Shown piece after piece: positions 56,514 through 64,000 of a DNA stretch of 64,000 bases. A program made the translations under genes and the position numbers. The notes below the pieces were generated by a model. That model was not told where the DNA came from and did not search any database. It saw only the letters and a list, made by a program, of their open reading frames with translations. Source of the stretch: CATQHP01 sp965205595 (GTDB lineage Bacteria > Acidobacteriota > Terriglobia > Bryobacterales > UBA6623); the NCBI GenBank assembly GCA_965205595.1, contig CBDBHI010000026.1:186001-250000 (forward strand), read 5' to 3'. Position 1 is the stretch's first letter, and every line of letters starts with the position of its first letter.

Positions 56514-57280
56514 CCGGGTTCGATGGCCGCCGGCGTATTCGATGCCTTCTAGTAATCGGTGGCGTGCTGGTCTTTCAGGCTCCCCTAGCGGGGCAGGGCA
56601 TCCGCCGCGCCGGCTCACTGGTCTTCGAGAAGACCTGCGCCAGCATCTATTGCCACGGTTCGCGGGGGTTGGCCGGCGCCGCGCCCGCCGTCGCCGGGAA
56701 GGGCTTGTCGCAAGAGCAGGTCAACCACATCGTTTCAGAAGGTGTCGCCAACACCAACATGGCCGGCTGGAAAAACGTCTTATCGGCGACTGAGTTGGCC
56801 GCCGTCATCGATTACGTCATCGGACTGCAGGTATCGACTCGCTCGCAACGAGAGGCACTAGATCCGAATCGGCCCTGGCTTAGGCATGCGGGAAGAGCAT
56901 TGTTCTTCGACGCCGGCCGCATCGCGCCGTGTGGCTCGTGCCACGAGTTCGACGGACTTGGGCTCGCGGTTGCTCCGCGCTTCGAGTCCCACCCAAGTTT
57001 AAGTGCCGCGGCGCTGCGCAGTCTAACCTCCGAGAAAGTGAGAACCGTTCGACCTCAGGACCATGGGCTGTTCGTCGGCATCGCCGCGACGTCGAGGGCG
57101 GGTCTGCCGCGTTGGTATGAGTTGCGCGGGCAGTTGCCCGTGCTGCGAACGTTCGCCGAGCGGCCGGAAGACACGGGGCCCGCAAGTTCCTGGACCCACG
57201 GCGATGTGACCACAACCTACAGTGATGACGAGTTGGAGAAAACTCTTGAGTTCGTCGGCGAGGTATTTGCCGCTGACTAG
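56510..57280 (+). CDS. Diheme c-type cytochrome, partner of the PQQ dehydrogenase
   Basis: A 256-residue exported cytochrome (leader RRIRCLLVIGGVLVFQAPLA). The first heme site is KTCASIYCHGSRG, an unusual CX4CH (Cys43, Cys48, His49); the second is a normal CGSCH (Cys141, Cys144, His145). The ATG overlaps the TGA of the dehydrogenase gene (ATGA at 56510-56513), so the two are translationally coupled and it is the natural electron acceptor from PQQ. The C-terminal half is not recognisable beyond the second heme. The open frame to 56414 upstream is discarded. Confidence 0.85.
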   Translation: MTGFDGRRRIRCLLVIGGVLVFQAPLAGQGIRRAGSLVFEKTCASIYCHGSRGLAGAAPAVAGKGLSQEQVNHIVSEGVANTNMAGWKNVLSATELAAVIDYVIGLQVSTRSQREALDPNRPWLRHAGRALFFDAGRIAPCGSCHEFDGLGLAVAPRFESHPSLSAAALRSLTSEKVRTVRPQDHGLFVGIAATSRAGLPRWYELRGQLPVLRTFAERPEDTGPASSWTHGDVTTTYSDDELEKTLEFVGEVFAAD

Positions 57281-57419
57281 GGGCAAAGCGTCGCCGACCG
57301 CGTTACTCTAAGTAGCAGCTTGAGTCGGGTGAGATGGACTCGGCTGATGAGTTGATCATTCTTGACAGATCTGACTAACCCGCATTTCTTACCACGTGGC
57401 GAGCGAAAGTGCGTGAGAA

Positions 57420-60131
57420 ATGCGCACTAGGCTCCGCTGGTCTCGAATGACGCGCCTTCTCCCGGCGATTGTGTTCGCGGGAGTTGTGTTTAGCTCGGTC
57501 GCTTACGCCGCGGAAGCAGAAGCCAAGGCGATCGCCACGGCCGCCGCCTCCGAGCCGGCCCCAAAAGCAGACTCCGCTGCAAGCCCCTCGCTGACGCCGA
57601 CGTCCGGCGCGGACCGAACCAAGCTGAACTTGCTCGGCCAGGTGGATTCCTCTTCGGGAGAGAGCCGCCGCAATGAGAACGTTAACATCACCCTGATCGA
57701 CAACAACGTTCTGAAAGAAATAAATACCCGAATGGGTCCGACCGCGACGATTGTCTCGGAGTTTAAGGCCGACAAAGGCTACTTTGGAATGGAGTATGGC
57801 GGATCACCGGCGGGCCAAGTCCATCTAGCGCCGACCCGCGGGGCGGGAATTCATGGGAATGTCTACGAGTCCCACAGCAACAGCCTTTTCACGGCGCGCT
57901 CTTTCTTTCAGGTTGGCGGCGTCAAACCTGCCCGCGCGAATGACTACGGTGGAGTGATCAGTAGCCCCTTGTGGCGTGGCTCAAATTTTACCGTTGACGC
58001 AAGTCAGCAACGCGATCGCGGCAACGTGAACGGCAATGTGCTCGTGCTCACCCCAGAGGAGCGAAAGCCGCTCGCCACCGACCCGGAGACTCGCGCATTC
58101 GTGACAAAAATCCTCGAGTCGTACCCCGATGTTGCGCCGAATCGAACAGATATCAATCGTCGGGCGCTGAACACCAATGCACCGCAATCGATCAACAACG
58201 ATGCCGTTAGCGGGAGGCTCGATCAAGACCTCGGCGACTCTGACGGCCTGCTCACGAGCTACCGCTTCAAGACCCAGAACGTGGATGCCTTTCAGCTCGT
58301 ACGAGGACAAAACCCAAATACGACGACTCGCTCACACGACGCCCGCATCACCTGGAGTCGTATCTGGTCGGCGGCCACTACATCGAATATTTCAATCGGC
58401 TACAACCGCGTCACTTCGCTGATTGTGCAGGACGAGACCGCCCTCGGCCCCTCGATCTACACCGGCCGCCAGTTAGCGAGTCTTGGGGGCGGATCGAGTA
58501 TTCCGTTTAATCGCGCTCGCAACCAGTTTCGCTACGCCGGGCTGGTTCGCCACAATCGCGGCAGCCACTCGCTTACCGCCGGTTTTGAACTGCTTCGCGA
58601 GCAGCTCAACGGCACCGAAAGCTCGGGGCATATCGGCAGCTTCATGTTTGGAAGCGACTTCTTGGACGATCTTGGCCGGCCCCGCAGCGGCATCACAAAT
58701 TTGCGGCTCGGTACGCCGAGCGGTTATCGCAAGGGAATCGGAAACACGCATCGCGGCTTTCGTAGCTGGCGCATGCAATATTTCCTGGCCGACGAATGGA
58801 AGCCGAGTTCGCGCCTCACGTTGAACTTCGGCTTACGCTACGAACCCACGACGAGTCCAGTTGAAGTTGACGGATTGTCGCAAGTGCCCTATCAATGCGA
58901 CTGCAACAATTTCGCGCCGAGCTTCGGCTTCGCATACCGGCCGGGTGGTGGCTGGGGCGTACTACGTGGTGCTTACGGTATTCACTACGGCGAAATTTTT
59001 ACTGCGACCTACACTCAAGAGCGATTCAATCCGCCGCAAAATTTGAACCTCCGCGTGGCGGCTCCCGACCTGATCAACCCCTTGGCGGGCGTGTCTCTGA
59101 GCGCCCTCGATGCCAACGCCAGAAGCAGCATTTATCAGTTGGCGCCCGAATTGGTCGCGCCGTATTCCCATCAATACAACTTCAGTTGGGAACTTGAGCC
59201 CGCCGCGGACTGGATCGTACGTCTCGGGTATGTTGGCAGCCGCACGCATCGCTTGCTCGGCGTGTGGAACCTGAATCGGGCACGCCCTGTCCCCGGAATT
59301 CCGTTTACCACGAGTACTATAAACGAACGCCGGCCCGACCAGCGATATTTCGATATTCGCCATATTCTCAATGGCTCGCGGGGATACTATGACGCCGCGA
59401 AAGCCAGCCTGAGCGTACGCCAATGGCACGGCCTTTCGATGGAGCTTTCCTATTGGTACAGCAAGGCCATTGACTTGGGTGCGCACTACGCCAGCAATGC
59501 CGGATCGCGGGACGGATTCGCGGGCCGCAGCCAGACTGAGTTCGATGTCCATGGAGATGTGAAAAGCCTCAGTGATTTCGATCAACCGCACGCCGCGCTG
59601 GGGAGATTCACGTATAAGAGCCCGCGCGTCGGCCGGCCGCAAGGTTTGCTGAATAAGATGCTCGGCCAATGGGAGCTGTTCTCTGTCGTTTTGTTGAAAG
59701 CGGGGACGCCGTTCACGCTTCGCTCGGGCTCGGACGGTCCGGGGTTTGGCAATGTCGACGGCGCTTTCGGCGAACGCATGCATATCTTGGATCCTTCGAT
59801 CCTGGGGAACAGCGTGGACCACCCCGATCGGGCGCCCGCACAGTTGCCGCGGTCGGCGTTTGAGTTCATTCAGCTAGGCGAGTTGGCGGGCAATCTTGGG
59901 CGCAATACGTTTCGCAAAGACGGCATCCGCAACATCAACTTCGCTATCTCGCGAGGCTGGAAAATCGCAGCTGAGAAGACGCTGACATTTCGCGCCGAGT
60001 CGATCAATTTCTTGAACACGGCACAGTTCGCCCAGCCCGGAGCCGAACTGTCGGGAGAAAACTTTGGCCAGATCACGAACACGGTTAACGACGGTCGAGG
60101 GTTCCGGTTCTTATTGCGGTTTTCGTTCTAG
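57420..60131 (+). CDS. TonB-dependent-receptor-like outer-membrane protein (Acidobacteriota/Oar type)
   Basis: The 903-residue protein has a signal peptide (ATG 57420, or ATG 57447: MTRLLPAIVFAGVVFSSVAY). An Ala/Glu/Pro-rich linker (about 35-65) is followed by a plug-like region (NVNITLIDNNVLKEINTR, EFKADKGYFGMEYGGSPAGQ) and a beta-barrel with typical strands (SHSLTAGFELLREQLNGTES, LTLNFGLRYEPTTSPVEVDG, RAESINFLNTAQFAQPGAEL), ending in the aromatic GFRFLLRFSF needed for barrel assembly. The usual N-terminal carboxypeptidase-regulatory domain is absent. It follows the PQQ dehydrogenase-cytochrome pair by 140 bp and could import its metal or substrate; this link is inference. Confidence 0.85.
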   Translation: MRTRLRWSRMTRLLPAIVFAGVVFSSVAYAAEAEAKAIATAAASEPAPKADSAASPSLTPTSGADRTKLNLLGQVDSSSGESRRNENVNITLIDNNVLKEINTRMGPTATIVSEFKADKGYFGMEYGGSPAGQVHLAPTRGAGIHGNVYESHSNSLFTARSFFQVGGVKPARANDYGGVISSPLWRGSNFTVDASQQRDRGNVNGNVLVLTPEERKPLATDPETRAFVTKILESYPDVAPNRTDINRRALNTNAPQSINNDAVSGRLDQDLGDSDGLLTSYRFKTQNVDAFQLVRGQNPNTTTRSHDARITWSRIWSAATTSNISIGYNRVTSLIVQDETALGPSIYTGRQLASLGGGSSIPFNRARNQFRYAGLVRHNRGSHSLTAGFELLREQLNGTESSGHIGSFMFGSDFLDDLGRPRSGITNLRLGTPSGYRKGIGNTHRGFRSWRMQYFLADEWKPSSRLTLNFGLRYEPTTSPVEVDGLSQVPYQCDCNNFAPSFGFAYRPGGGWGVLRGAYGIHYGEIFTATYTQERFNPPQNLNLRVAAPDLINPLAGVSLSALDANARSSIYQLAPELVAPYSHQYNFSWELEPAADWIVRLGYVGSRTHRLLGVWNLNRARPVPGIPFTTSTINERRPDQRYFDIRHILNGSRGYYDAAKASLSVRQWHGLSMELSYWYSKAIDLGAHYASNAGSRDGFAGRSQTEFDVHGDVKSLSDFDQPHAALGRFTYKSPRVGRPQGLLNKMLGQWELFSVVLLKAGTPFTLRSGSDGPGFGNVDGAFGERMHILDPSILGNSVDHPDRAPAQLPRSAFEFIQLGELAGNLGRNTFRKDGIRNINFAISRGWKIAAEKTLTFRAESINFLNTAQFAQPGAELSGENFGQITNTVNDGRGFRFLLRFSF

Positions 60132-60474
60132 GGACTTTCACAGATGGTGTGCACTGTCTGACGAAGGGAACAAGGGCCAACGAGGAAAGCTGAATCCATA
60201 GGCCCCTGCTGCAACTCGGGGACGCGGAAGTGACGCCGAACTGCCCCGCTCCCCGGTCTTGCGTTTTCAGCCGCGCGTCGATTTTCCCCTGTCTGATCGC
60301 TCAGTAACAGTTTTTTCTTGGGCTTGGCGATGAAATGCGGGCTAGACGTCGACCCAACTTCTACGCAAGCCTCCCCAATCCAGTGACGAAAACCATCAGT
60401 CATTTCCAACCACCCCCACCCAGCAACACTTGACAGCACTGGTAGCCTGAATGCGACCTCGAAAAAACACGCAT
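60132..60474. other. Intergenic region without a recognised gene
   Basis: About 340 bp between the receptor gene and an uncharacterised gene. No gene, RNA or repeat-family copy is seen. Reading frames through it (for example 60128-60544 on the minus strand) resemble nothing. Confidence 0.4.
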
Positions 60475-61038
60475 ATGGCAACAGAAAAACAAATTGAAGC
60501 AAACCGTCGCAATGCTCAGAAAAGCACCGGACCGCGCACTTCACGGGGAAAAGCCAGGGTCGGCGGAAATGCGCGCAAGCGAAACGCCTACGGGCGGGAC
60601 GCGCTCCTCTACGGCGAAGACAGCGACAGGCTCGACTCGCTAGTCGATGCCTACGAGCAGCACTTCCAGCCGCGGAATCCCATCGAGAGCGATCTCGTAT
60701 TTCAACTAGCAGCCACCCAACACCGCATGCGGCGCGCCCTGCGCATCGATTCGTCGCTGCTCAGCGCGCGCGTCGAACAGAGCATCGAATTTTTCAGCAA
60801 GACCTCGAGACCGGTCAATCCTACCTTGCTGATAGGCCAAGCGATGATCGCCGACGCTGACCACGACAATGCTCTCTCGAAGCTTTCGGTCTACGAAAAT
60901 CGGCTAGGGCAACGCTACGAGCGCACCCGAAAGCAACTTGAACAGCTCCAAGCCGAGCGCAAGGCGCAAACGAAAAAGTGCAAAACAAACTCAATTTCTG
61001 CATGCCTTCGAAGTCCGCTCTACGTCGGGTTCGCTTGA
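60475..61038 (+). CDS. Uncharacterised protein with STGPRTxxGKA motif
   Basis: A 187-residue basic, helical protein. The N-terminus MATEKQIEANRRNAQKSTGP then RTSRGKARVGGNARKRNAYG is the hallmark of a family seen in many copies in soil bacteria, of unknown function. The body has DSLVDAYEQHFQPRNPIESD, FQLAATQHRMRRALRIDSSL and a long coiled-coil-like helix (ENRLGQRYERTRKQLEQLQA). ATG 60475 begins the family N-terminus; an ATG at 60451 is also in frame. It sits directly before a full copy of the dispersed repeat. Confidence 0.75.
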   Translation: MATEKQIEANRRNAQKSTGPRTSRGKARVGGNARKRNAYGRDALLYGEDSDRLDSLVDAYEQHFQPRNPIESDLVFQLAATQHRMRRALRIDSSLLSARVEQSIEFFSKTSRPVNPTLLIGQAMIADADHDNALSKLSVYENRLGQRYERTRKQLEQLQAERKAQTKKCKTNSISACLRSPLYVGFA

Positions 61039-61102
61039 TTGAGTCATCGACTGTGACCTCTCAGCCTCACGGCTGTGGCTCCGTTGTCGGCAGGCGTTTA
61101 TA

Positions 61103-61437
61103 CTGACCCGAAACTTGATTTTTTGAGCGGCCAGCCAAGCTGCTCGTTGGACGAAACTTTCGCAGTACCGAGCCGCGCCGCCTCGCGGTGCGGTCCTCTC
61201 TGCGACGTGTGTACCGCACCGCACGGCGGCGCGGCTCGGTACTGCGAAGCGCAACGTCACCGTTCTGGTATCTCAAGTTTCACCCTTGAATGATCCGACC
61301 TACCAAGGCGGGCGGTGGCCGGGCTAGCCTGAAACTTCAATCTTCACGTGACGAACGTAGGATGACCTCCGGGGCGGGGACTGGCACATGCGATCTTGTA
61401 ATCTCTCCACCTTGACGAACCCTCGTGCTGCCTGTCC
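61103..61437. repeat. Dispersed palindromic repeat, full-length copy 2
   Basis: About 335 bp matching 25821-26148 module by module: CTGACCCGAAACTTGATTTT, CCAAGCTGCTCGTTGGACGA, hairpin arms from 61160 to 61247 with TTCGCAGTACCGAGCCGCGC at the outer left, CTCAAGTTTCACCCTTGAAT, AAGGCGGGCGGTGGCCGGGC, ACTTCAATCTTCACGTGACG and GGGGCGGGGACTGGCACATG. The hairpin's outer base pairs differ from copy 1 on both arms together (AGTACC/GGTACT here, CGATACC/GGTATCG there). No gene inside. It lies about 110 bp upstream of lpxC. Confidence 0.8.
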
Positions 61438-61460
61438 CCTACCCAAGAGTGTTGTATAAT
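61432..61460 (+). promoter_or_regulatory. Candidate promoter of lpxC
   Basis: A perfect TATAAT at 61455-61460 lies about 90 bp upstream of the lpxC start. The -35 region at the proper distance (CTGTCC, 61432-61437) is weak. TTGACG at 61412-61417 is too far. The -10 is the clearest promoter-like hexamer in this gap, and it follows the dispersed repeat. Confidence 0.5.
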
Positions 61461-61552
61461 CGACACACTCGGATAGATATTTTGTATTTGTTTTCAACCA
61501 CTTGTACAACCGTTAACAGATTGCCCTTGGTTTGGTAGAGATGTAGACGCTC

Positions 61553-62449
61553 ATGATTCTCAACGAGTTTGAACACACAATCGCCGAGCCGGTCGGACTC
61601 TCGGGTGTAGGCCTGCATAGCGGCGTCGAAGTCTCGATTCGGTTGCTGCCGGCGGCGTCCGGAACCGGCGTAGTCTTCGTCCGCACCGACCTCGATGGCT
61701 TCGAAATTCCCGCGAGCTGGAAGCATGTGGCCAGGGTTAGCTACGCGACGAGCTTGATGCGCCAGGGTGTGCTGTTGTCGACGACCGAGCATCTGCTTAG
61801 CGTGCTCTACTCGATGGGAATCGACAATGTTCGCGTCGAGATCGACAACTTAGAAGTGCCTATCGCCGACGGAAGCGGGCTGCCCTTCGTCGAACTCCTT
61901 CGTCAGGCAGGAGTACGCAAGCAGCGTCGGCCGCGGCGTTATATCAGAGTGAAGCATCGGCTCGAAGTGGTCGAAGGTGACAAACGGGTTTCGATCGAAC
62001 CCAGCGAATCGTTTAGCGTCGCTTGCGAGAGCGACTATCCGCATGGCCTGGTTGGCGTGCAAAGGCTCGATCTCGAGTTGACTGCCGAGGTTTATGCGAA
62101 CGAAATTTCTCCCGCGCGCACATTTGGATTTGAGCGTGACCTCGATGCGATGCGTGACATGGGGTTGATTCGCGGCGCAACGCTTGAAAACGCGGTGTGC
62201 TTCGGCGAGGACGGGGTGCTCAACCCGGGCGGCCTGCGCTTCGCTGACGAGCCGTGCCGCCACAAGTTGCTCGACCTCATCGGAGATATAGCATTATTGG
62301 GGCGGCCCCTACTGGGCCGGCTGGTCGCGACGCGCGCCGGGCATGCGATGCACGCGGCGCTCGTTGGACGGATAATGAACGACCCGAGCTGCTACGAAAC
62401 GTTGACGCTTGATCAGATGGCGTCGCTGGCATTTGCAGTCGCCGGCTGA
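61553..62449 (+). CDS. lpxC: UDP-3-O-acyl-N-acetylglucosamine deacetylase
   Basis: The 298-residue protein is LpxC, the zinc enzyme of the committed step of lipid A synthesis. Hallmarks: GLSGVGLHSGVEVSIRLLPA at the start, STTEHLLSVLYSMGIDNVRV with the first zinc His, EVPIADGSGLPFVELLRQAG, and ARTFGFERDLDAMRDMGLIR. The remaining zinc ligands lie in CRHKLLDLIGDIALLGRPLL (His and Asp), and AGHAMHAALVGR holds the catalytic His. It shows the organism makes lipopolysaccharide. Its 3' end overlaps the convergent HEAT gene by 37 bp. Confidence 0.95.
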   Translation: MILNEFEHTIAEPVGLSGVGLHSGVEVSIRLLPAASGTGVVFVRTDLDGFEIPASWKHVARVSYATSLMRQGVLLSTTEHLLSVLYSMGIDNVRVEIDNLEVPIADGSGLPFVELLRQAGVRKQRRPRRYIRVKHRLEVVEGDKRVSIEPSESFSVACESDYPHGLVGVQRLDLELTAEVYANEISPARTFGFERDLDAMRDMGLIRGATLENAVCFGEDGVLNPGGLRFADEPCRHKLLDLIGDIALLGRPLLGRLVATRAGHAMHAALVGRIMNDPSCYETLTLDQMASLAFAVAG

Positions 62450-63309
62450 GGCGCCACGCGGCCGGCCGCGCGCTTTCGAATTTGCTCGACCGTGAGGTGG
62501 GCCTGTTGCGCGACGTTGGCGTCGAAGTCATCCCGCTGACGTTGGTAGGGCTTGATGAGATCGATGTCTTCGAGCGTCCCCACAATGTATAGCCCTAGCA
62601 GCGCTTGCATGGCGTGGACGGACTCGGGTCGAATCACGGTGACCTCATCGCCCACGTTGATTCGCGATCCGTCGGGGTGGAGTTGCTCTTGGACAATCCC
62701 AGGCAGCGGAGCGCGTAGGTCTCGCGGGTCGTCTTCGCCGTCTTGCTCGATTCTCACGAGCAGCGCGTTGATATCGAAACTGTCGCCAGGCTGTAGCCGG
62801 TTTTTGACGACGCCCTCGAATTCGCTCATTAGCCGATAGGGCTTGAGCATCCCGCGAATTTCTTCGAGACCGCTGGCGTCGTCAAATTTCGTAAGCGCCA
62901 GGGCGGCGTTGCGGCGCACCATCGGGTACGGGTCTCGCAGCAGTTTCAGCAGCGTCTGGTGAAACTGTTGGTTTTCGGTGTCGTCGCCCATTAGCCAGGC
63001 GACCGTTAGACGTAGTTCCGGCAGCTCGTGATTGGCCAGCGCGAGCACATCGGGGTACCACTGGCGGGCGGACTCGTCACCGTTTGCCAAGCGTTCGGAT
63101 ATTTGGGCCAGCGCGTGTTGTGCCTTCCGGGGGTATTCGGTGTCGGCGAGGTATTCTTGGATCTGGTCGTCACTTAGCTCGCGGCCGAACCAGGTGTCCA
63201 TCCAGAACCAGGCCGGGACAACGACTGACGCAATTGCGACGGCCGTGGCGATCAGCGCGGCTTTGCGTGTTGCGAACGGGTCTTGCTGCTGCTCTTCGGG
63301 CTCTGCCAT
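62413..63309 (-). CDS. Membrane-anchored HEAT-repeat protein with a lipoyl-like domain
   Basis: The 298-residue protein has a short cytoplasmic N-terminus, one transmembrane helix (AALIATAVAIASVVVPAWFW), and HEAT-type helical repeats (about 55-165; HELPELRLTVAWLMGDDTEN, DPYPMVRRNAALALTKFDDA). A short beta segment APLPGIVQEQLHPDGSRINV then GDEVTVIRPESV looks like a barrel-sandwich (biotinyl/lipoyl-like) domain; no lipoyl Lys is clear. The Pro/Ala/Thr-rich end follows. Function unknown. It overlaps lpxC tail-to-tail and has no obvious partner except the PepSY-like gene upstream. Confidence 0.7.
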   Translation of the reverse strand: MAEPEEQQQDPFATRKAALIATAVAIASVVVPAWFWMDTWFGRELSDDQIQEYLADTEYPRKAQHALAQISERLANGDESARQWYPDVLALANHELPELRLTVAWLMGDDTENQQFHQTLLKLLRDPYPMVRRNAALALTKFDDASGLEEIRGMLKPYRLMSEFEGVVKNRLQPGDSFDINALLVRIEQDGEDDPRDLRAPLPGIVQEQLHPDGSRINVGDEVTVIRPESVHAMQALLGLYIVGTLEDIDLIKPYQRQRDDFDANVAQQAHLTVEQIRKRAAGRVAPQPATANASDAI

Positions 63310-63439
63310 TTCCTTATTGTCGTACGGACTGCTGACGCGAAAGTTCAGGTCGGGTACGGTCGCTTTGTCGAGTGAGCGGGCGGCTCGGCTGTGAGGAATA
63401 CTCTATCGCGATTTCGGAACTCCAGATTGCTCGATCGTC

Positions 63440-64000
63440 TTAACCCTGAACGCGAACGATGATCATTAGGCCCAAGGAGAATACTAGCCCGATGGCTAGC
63501 AAAATCGAGCCGATGACTCGCTCTTCGTAGGTCTTGAACCAAAGATAGATGCCGGTTGCGCCTACGAGGAAAAGCGCGATCGAAGTCAGAAACAGGACGA
63601 TTCCCCAGGCGTTTATCGATTGGTCGTCGTGCCACAGGCCGTGAGCGAAGTGCATGCTCGTCAGCATTCCCATGAAGTTCGCTTGTGTCGTTTTTACGTT
63701 TGCTTCCGTGGCGCCGCGCGTGTAGTCGACGACGAAATTGGTTCCGGTGCGGCGCATGCGGAATTGAAATTGATCTCCCTTGGGCGGCTGGATACGGAAG
63801 ATTTCGGCGCGAATGCCGTGCTCTTGGATCAGGTAGAGACCGAGTTCGCGCGGCGTCTTCGCCTGGGTTGGATCGACGCTGTAGGTTTGCTCGGTGATCG
63901 TTGGGCTGTTCGTAAACCATGAGCGATGGGCGAGCCGTACGGAGCTAACCGTGTAGATGCTGATCGTGATCGCGAACACCAGGCCCAGTATCAGATGAAC
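63440..64000 (-). CDS. PepSY-type membrane protein (5' partial)
   Basis: The C-terminal 186 residues of a membrane protein whose start lies beyond the window end. A helix runs off the edge (LILGLVFAITISIYTVSS), followed by a periplasmic domain (YSVDPTQAKTPRELGLYLIQ, FQFRMRRTGTNFVVDYTRGA), MHFAHGLWHDDQSINAWGIV and two more helices (FLTSIALFLVGATGIYLWFK; SILLAIGLVFSLGLMIIVRV). This layout fits the PepSY-associated family often tied to iron or siderophore reduction, but the assignment is tentative. It is on the same strand as, and 130 bp upstream of, the HEAT gene. Confidence 0.65.
   Translation of the reverse strand, partial: VHLILGLVFAITISIYTVSSVRLAHRSWFTNSPTITEQTYSVDPTQAKTPRELGLYLIQEHGIRAEIFRIQPPKGDQFQFRMRRTGTNFVVDYTRGATEANVKTTQANFMGMLTSMHFAHGLWHDDQSINAWGIVLFLTSIALFLVGATGIYLWFKTYEERVIGSILLAIGLVFSLGLMIIVRVQG

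Noticed and set aside
61412..61417. TTGACG as the -35 box of the lpxC promoter
   Set aside because: It is 37 bp from TATAAT and belongs to the 3' module of the dispersed repeat, which is present elsewhere without a -10.
1..64000. CRISPR array, prophage or integrated plasmid
   Set aside because: No regularly spaced short repeats with unique spacers, no phage structural or integrase genes, and no replication or conjugation genes were seen; the repeats found are modular and dispersed.

Overview
The window reads as a chromosomal segment of a Gram-negative bacterium: it has lpxC, a TonB-type outer-membrane receptor and many signal-peptide proteins. The best guess is Acidobacteriota (Solibacter/Bryobacter-like). 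That guess rests on the receptor style, the planctomycete-type cytochrome/DUF1549-DUF1553 cluster, the animal-type heme peroxidase, CRTAC1/FG-GAP proteins and PQQ dehydrogenase with its own cytochrome. Planctomycetota and related soil lineages share several of these families, so the assignment is inference.

Layout. 1-12969 is the universal transcription/translation block tuf - rpmG - tRNA-Trp - secE - nusG - rplKAJL - rpoBC, closed by an intrinsic terminator. It carries three oddities: a long acidic N-terminal extension on NusG, a TTG start for rpoC, and an eight-cysteine insertion in RpoB whose first half copies the RpoC zinc-finger spacing exactly. 13126-17819 (minus strand) holds an M20 amidohydrolase, a DinB-like protein, a methyltransferase and a covalent-FAD-type sugar-lactone oxidase. 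17906-25447 is a damaged oxidative locus: an FG-GAP protein and a GMC oxidoreductase both cut by an rve-type insertion sequence, a phospholipase-A2-like protein, and an alpha-dioxygenase/cyclooxygenase-like heme enzyme carrying a frameshift in a C8 tract. 26430-31133 is an intact catabolic/transport operon (beta-hydroxyacid dehydrogenase, DHDPS-family lyase, TAXI receptor, fused TRAP permease). 31248-37205 (minus) is a three-gene operon of secreted cytochrome/WD40, PPC-domain and DUF1549/DUF1553 proteins.

37663-44367 has an IS630 copy, a CpaE-like protein and the housekeeping run ctp - rph - rdgB - ROK kinase plus a pterin dehydratase. 44556-54720 is an accessory stretch: a 266-bp MITE-like palindromic element, a copper amine oxidase, a frameshifted CRTAC1 protein, a second nearly identical IS630 copy inside an FG-GAP gene, the C-terminal half of a Roc-COR/TIR-type protein, a C20 homopolymer, and modular dispersed repeats. 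54864-60131 is a PQQ dehydrogenase (with the Asp-x-Asp pattern of lanthanide enzymes), a diheme cytochrome and a TonB-type receptor. 60475-64000 has an uncharacterised protein, another full-length copy of the dispersed repeat, lpxC, a HEAT-repeat membrane protein and a PepSY-type membrane protein running off the window.

The signals most worth pursuing are: (i) the RpoB zinc module that looks like a copy of the RpoC zinc-binding domain; (ii) the PLA2-like / alpha-dioxygenase-like / GMC oxidase neighbourhood, which resembles a lipid-oxidation (oxylipin) pathway; (iii) the modular repeat family whose hairpin arms change in a compensatory way between copies; and (iv) the MITE-like nested palindrome. 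Several genes carry single-base frameshifts, so sequencing error must be excluded before calling them pseudogenes.
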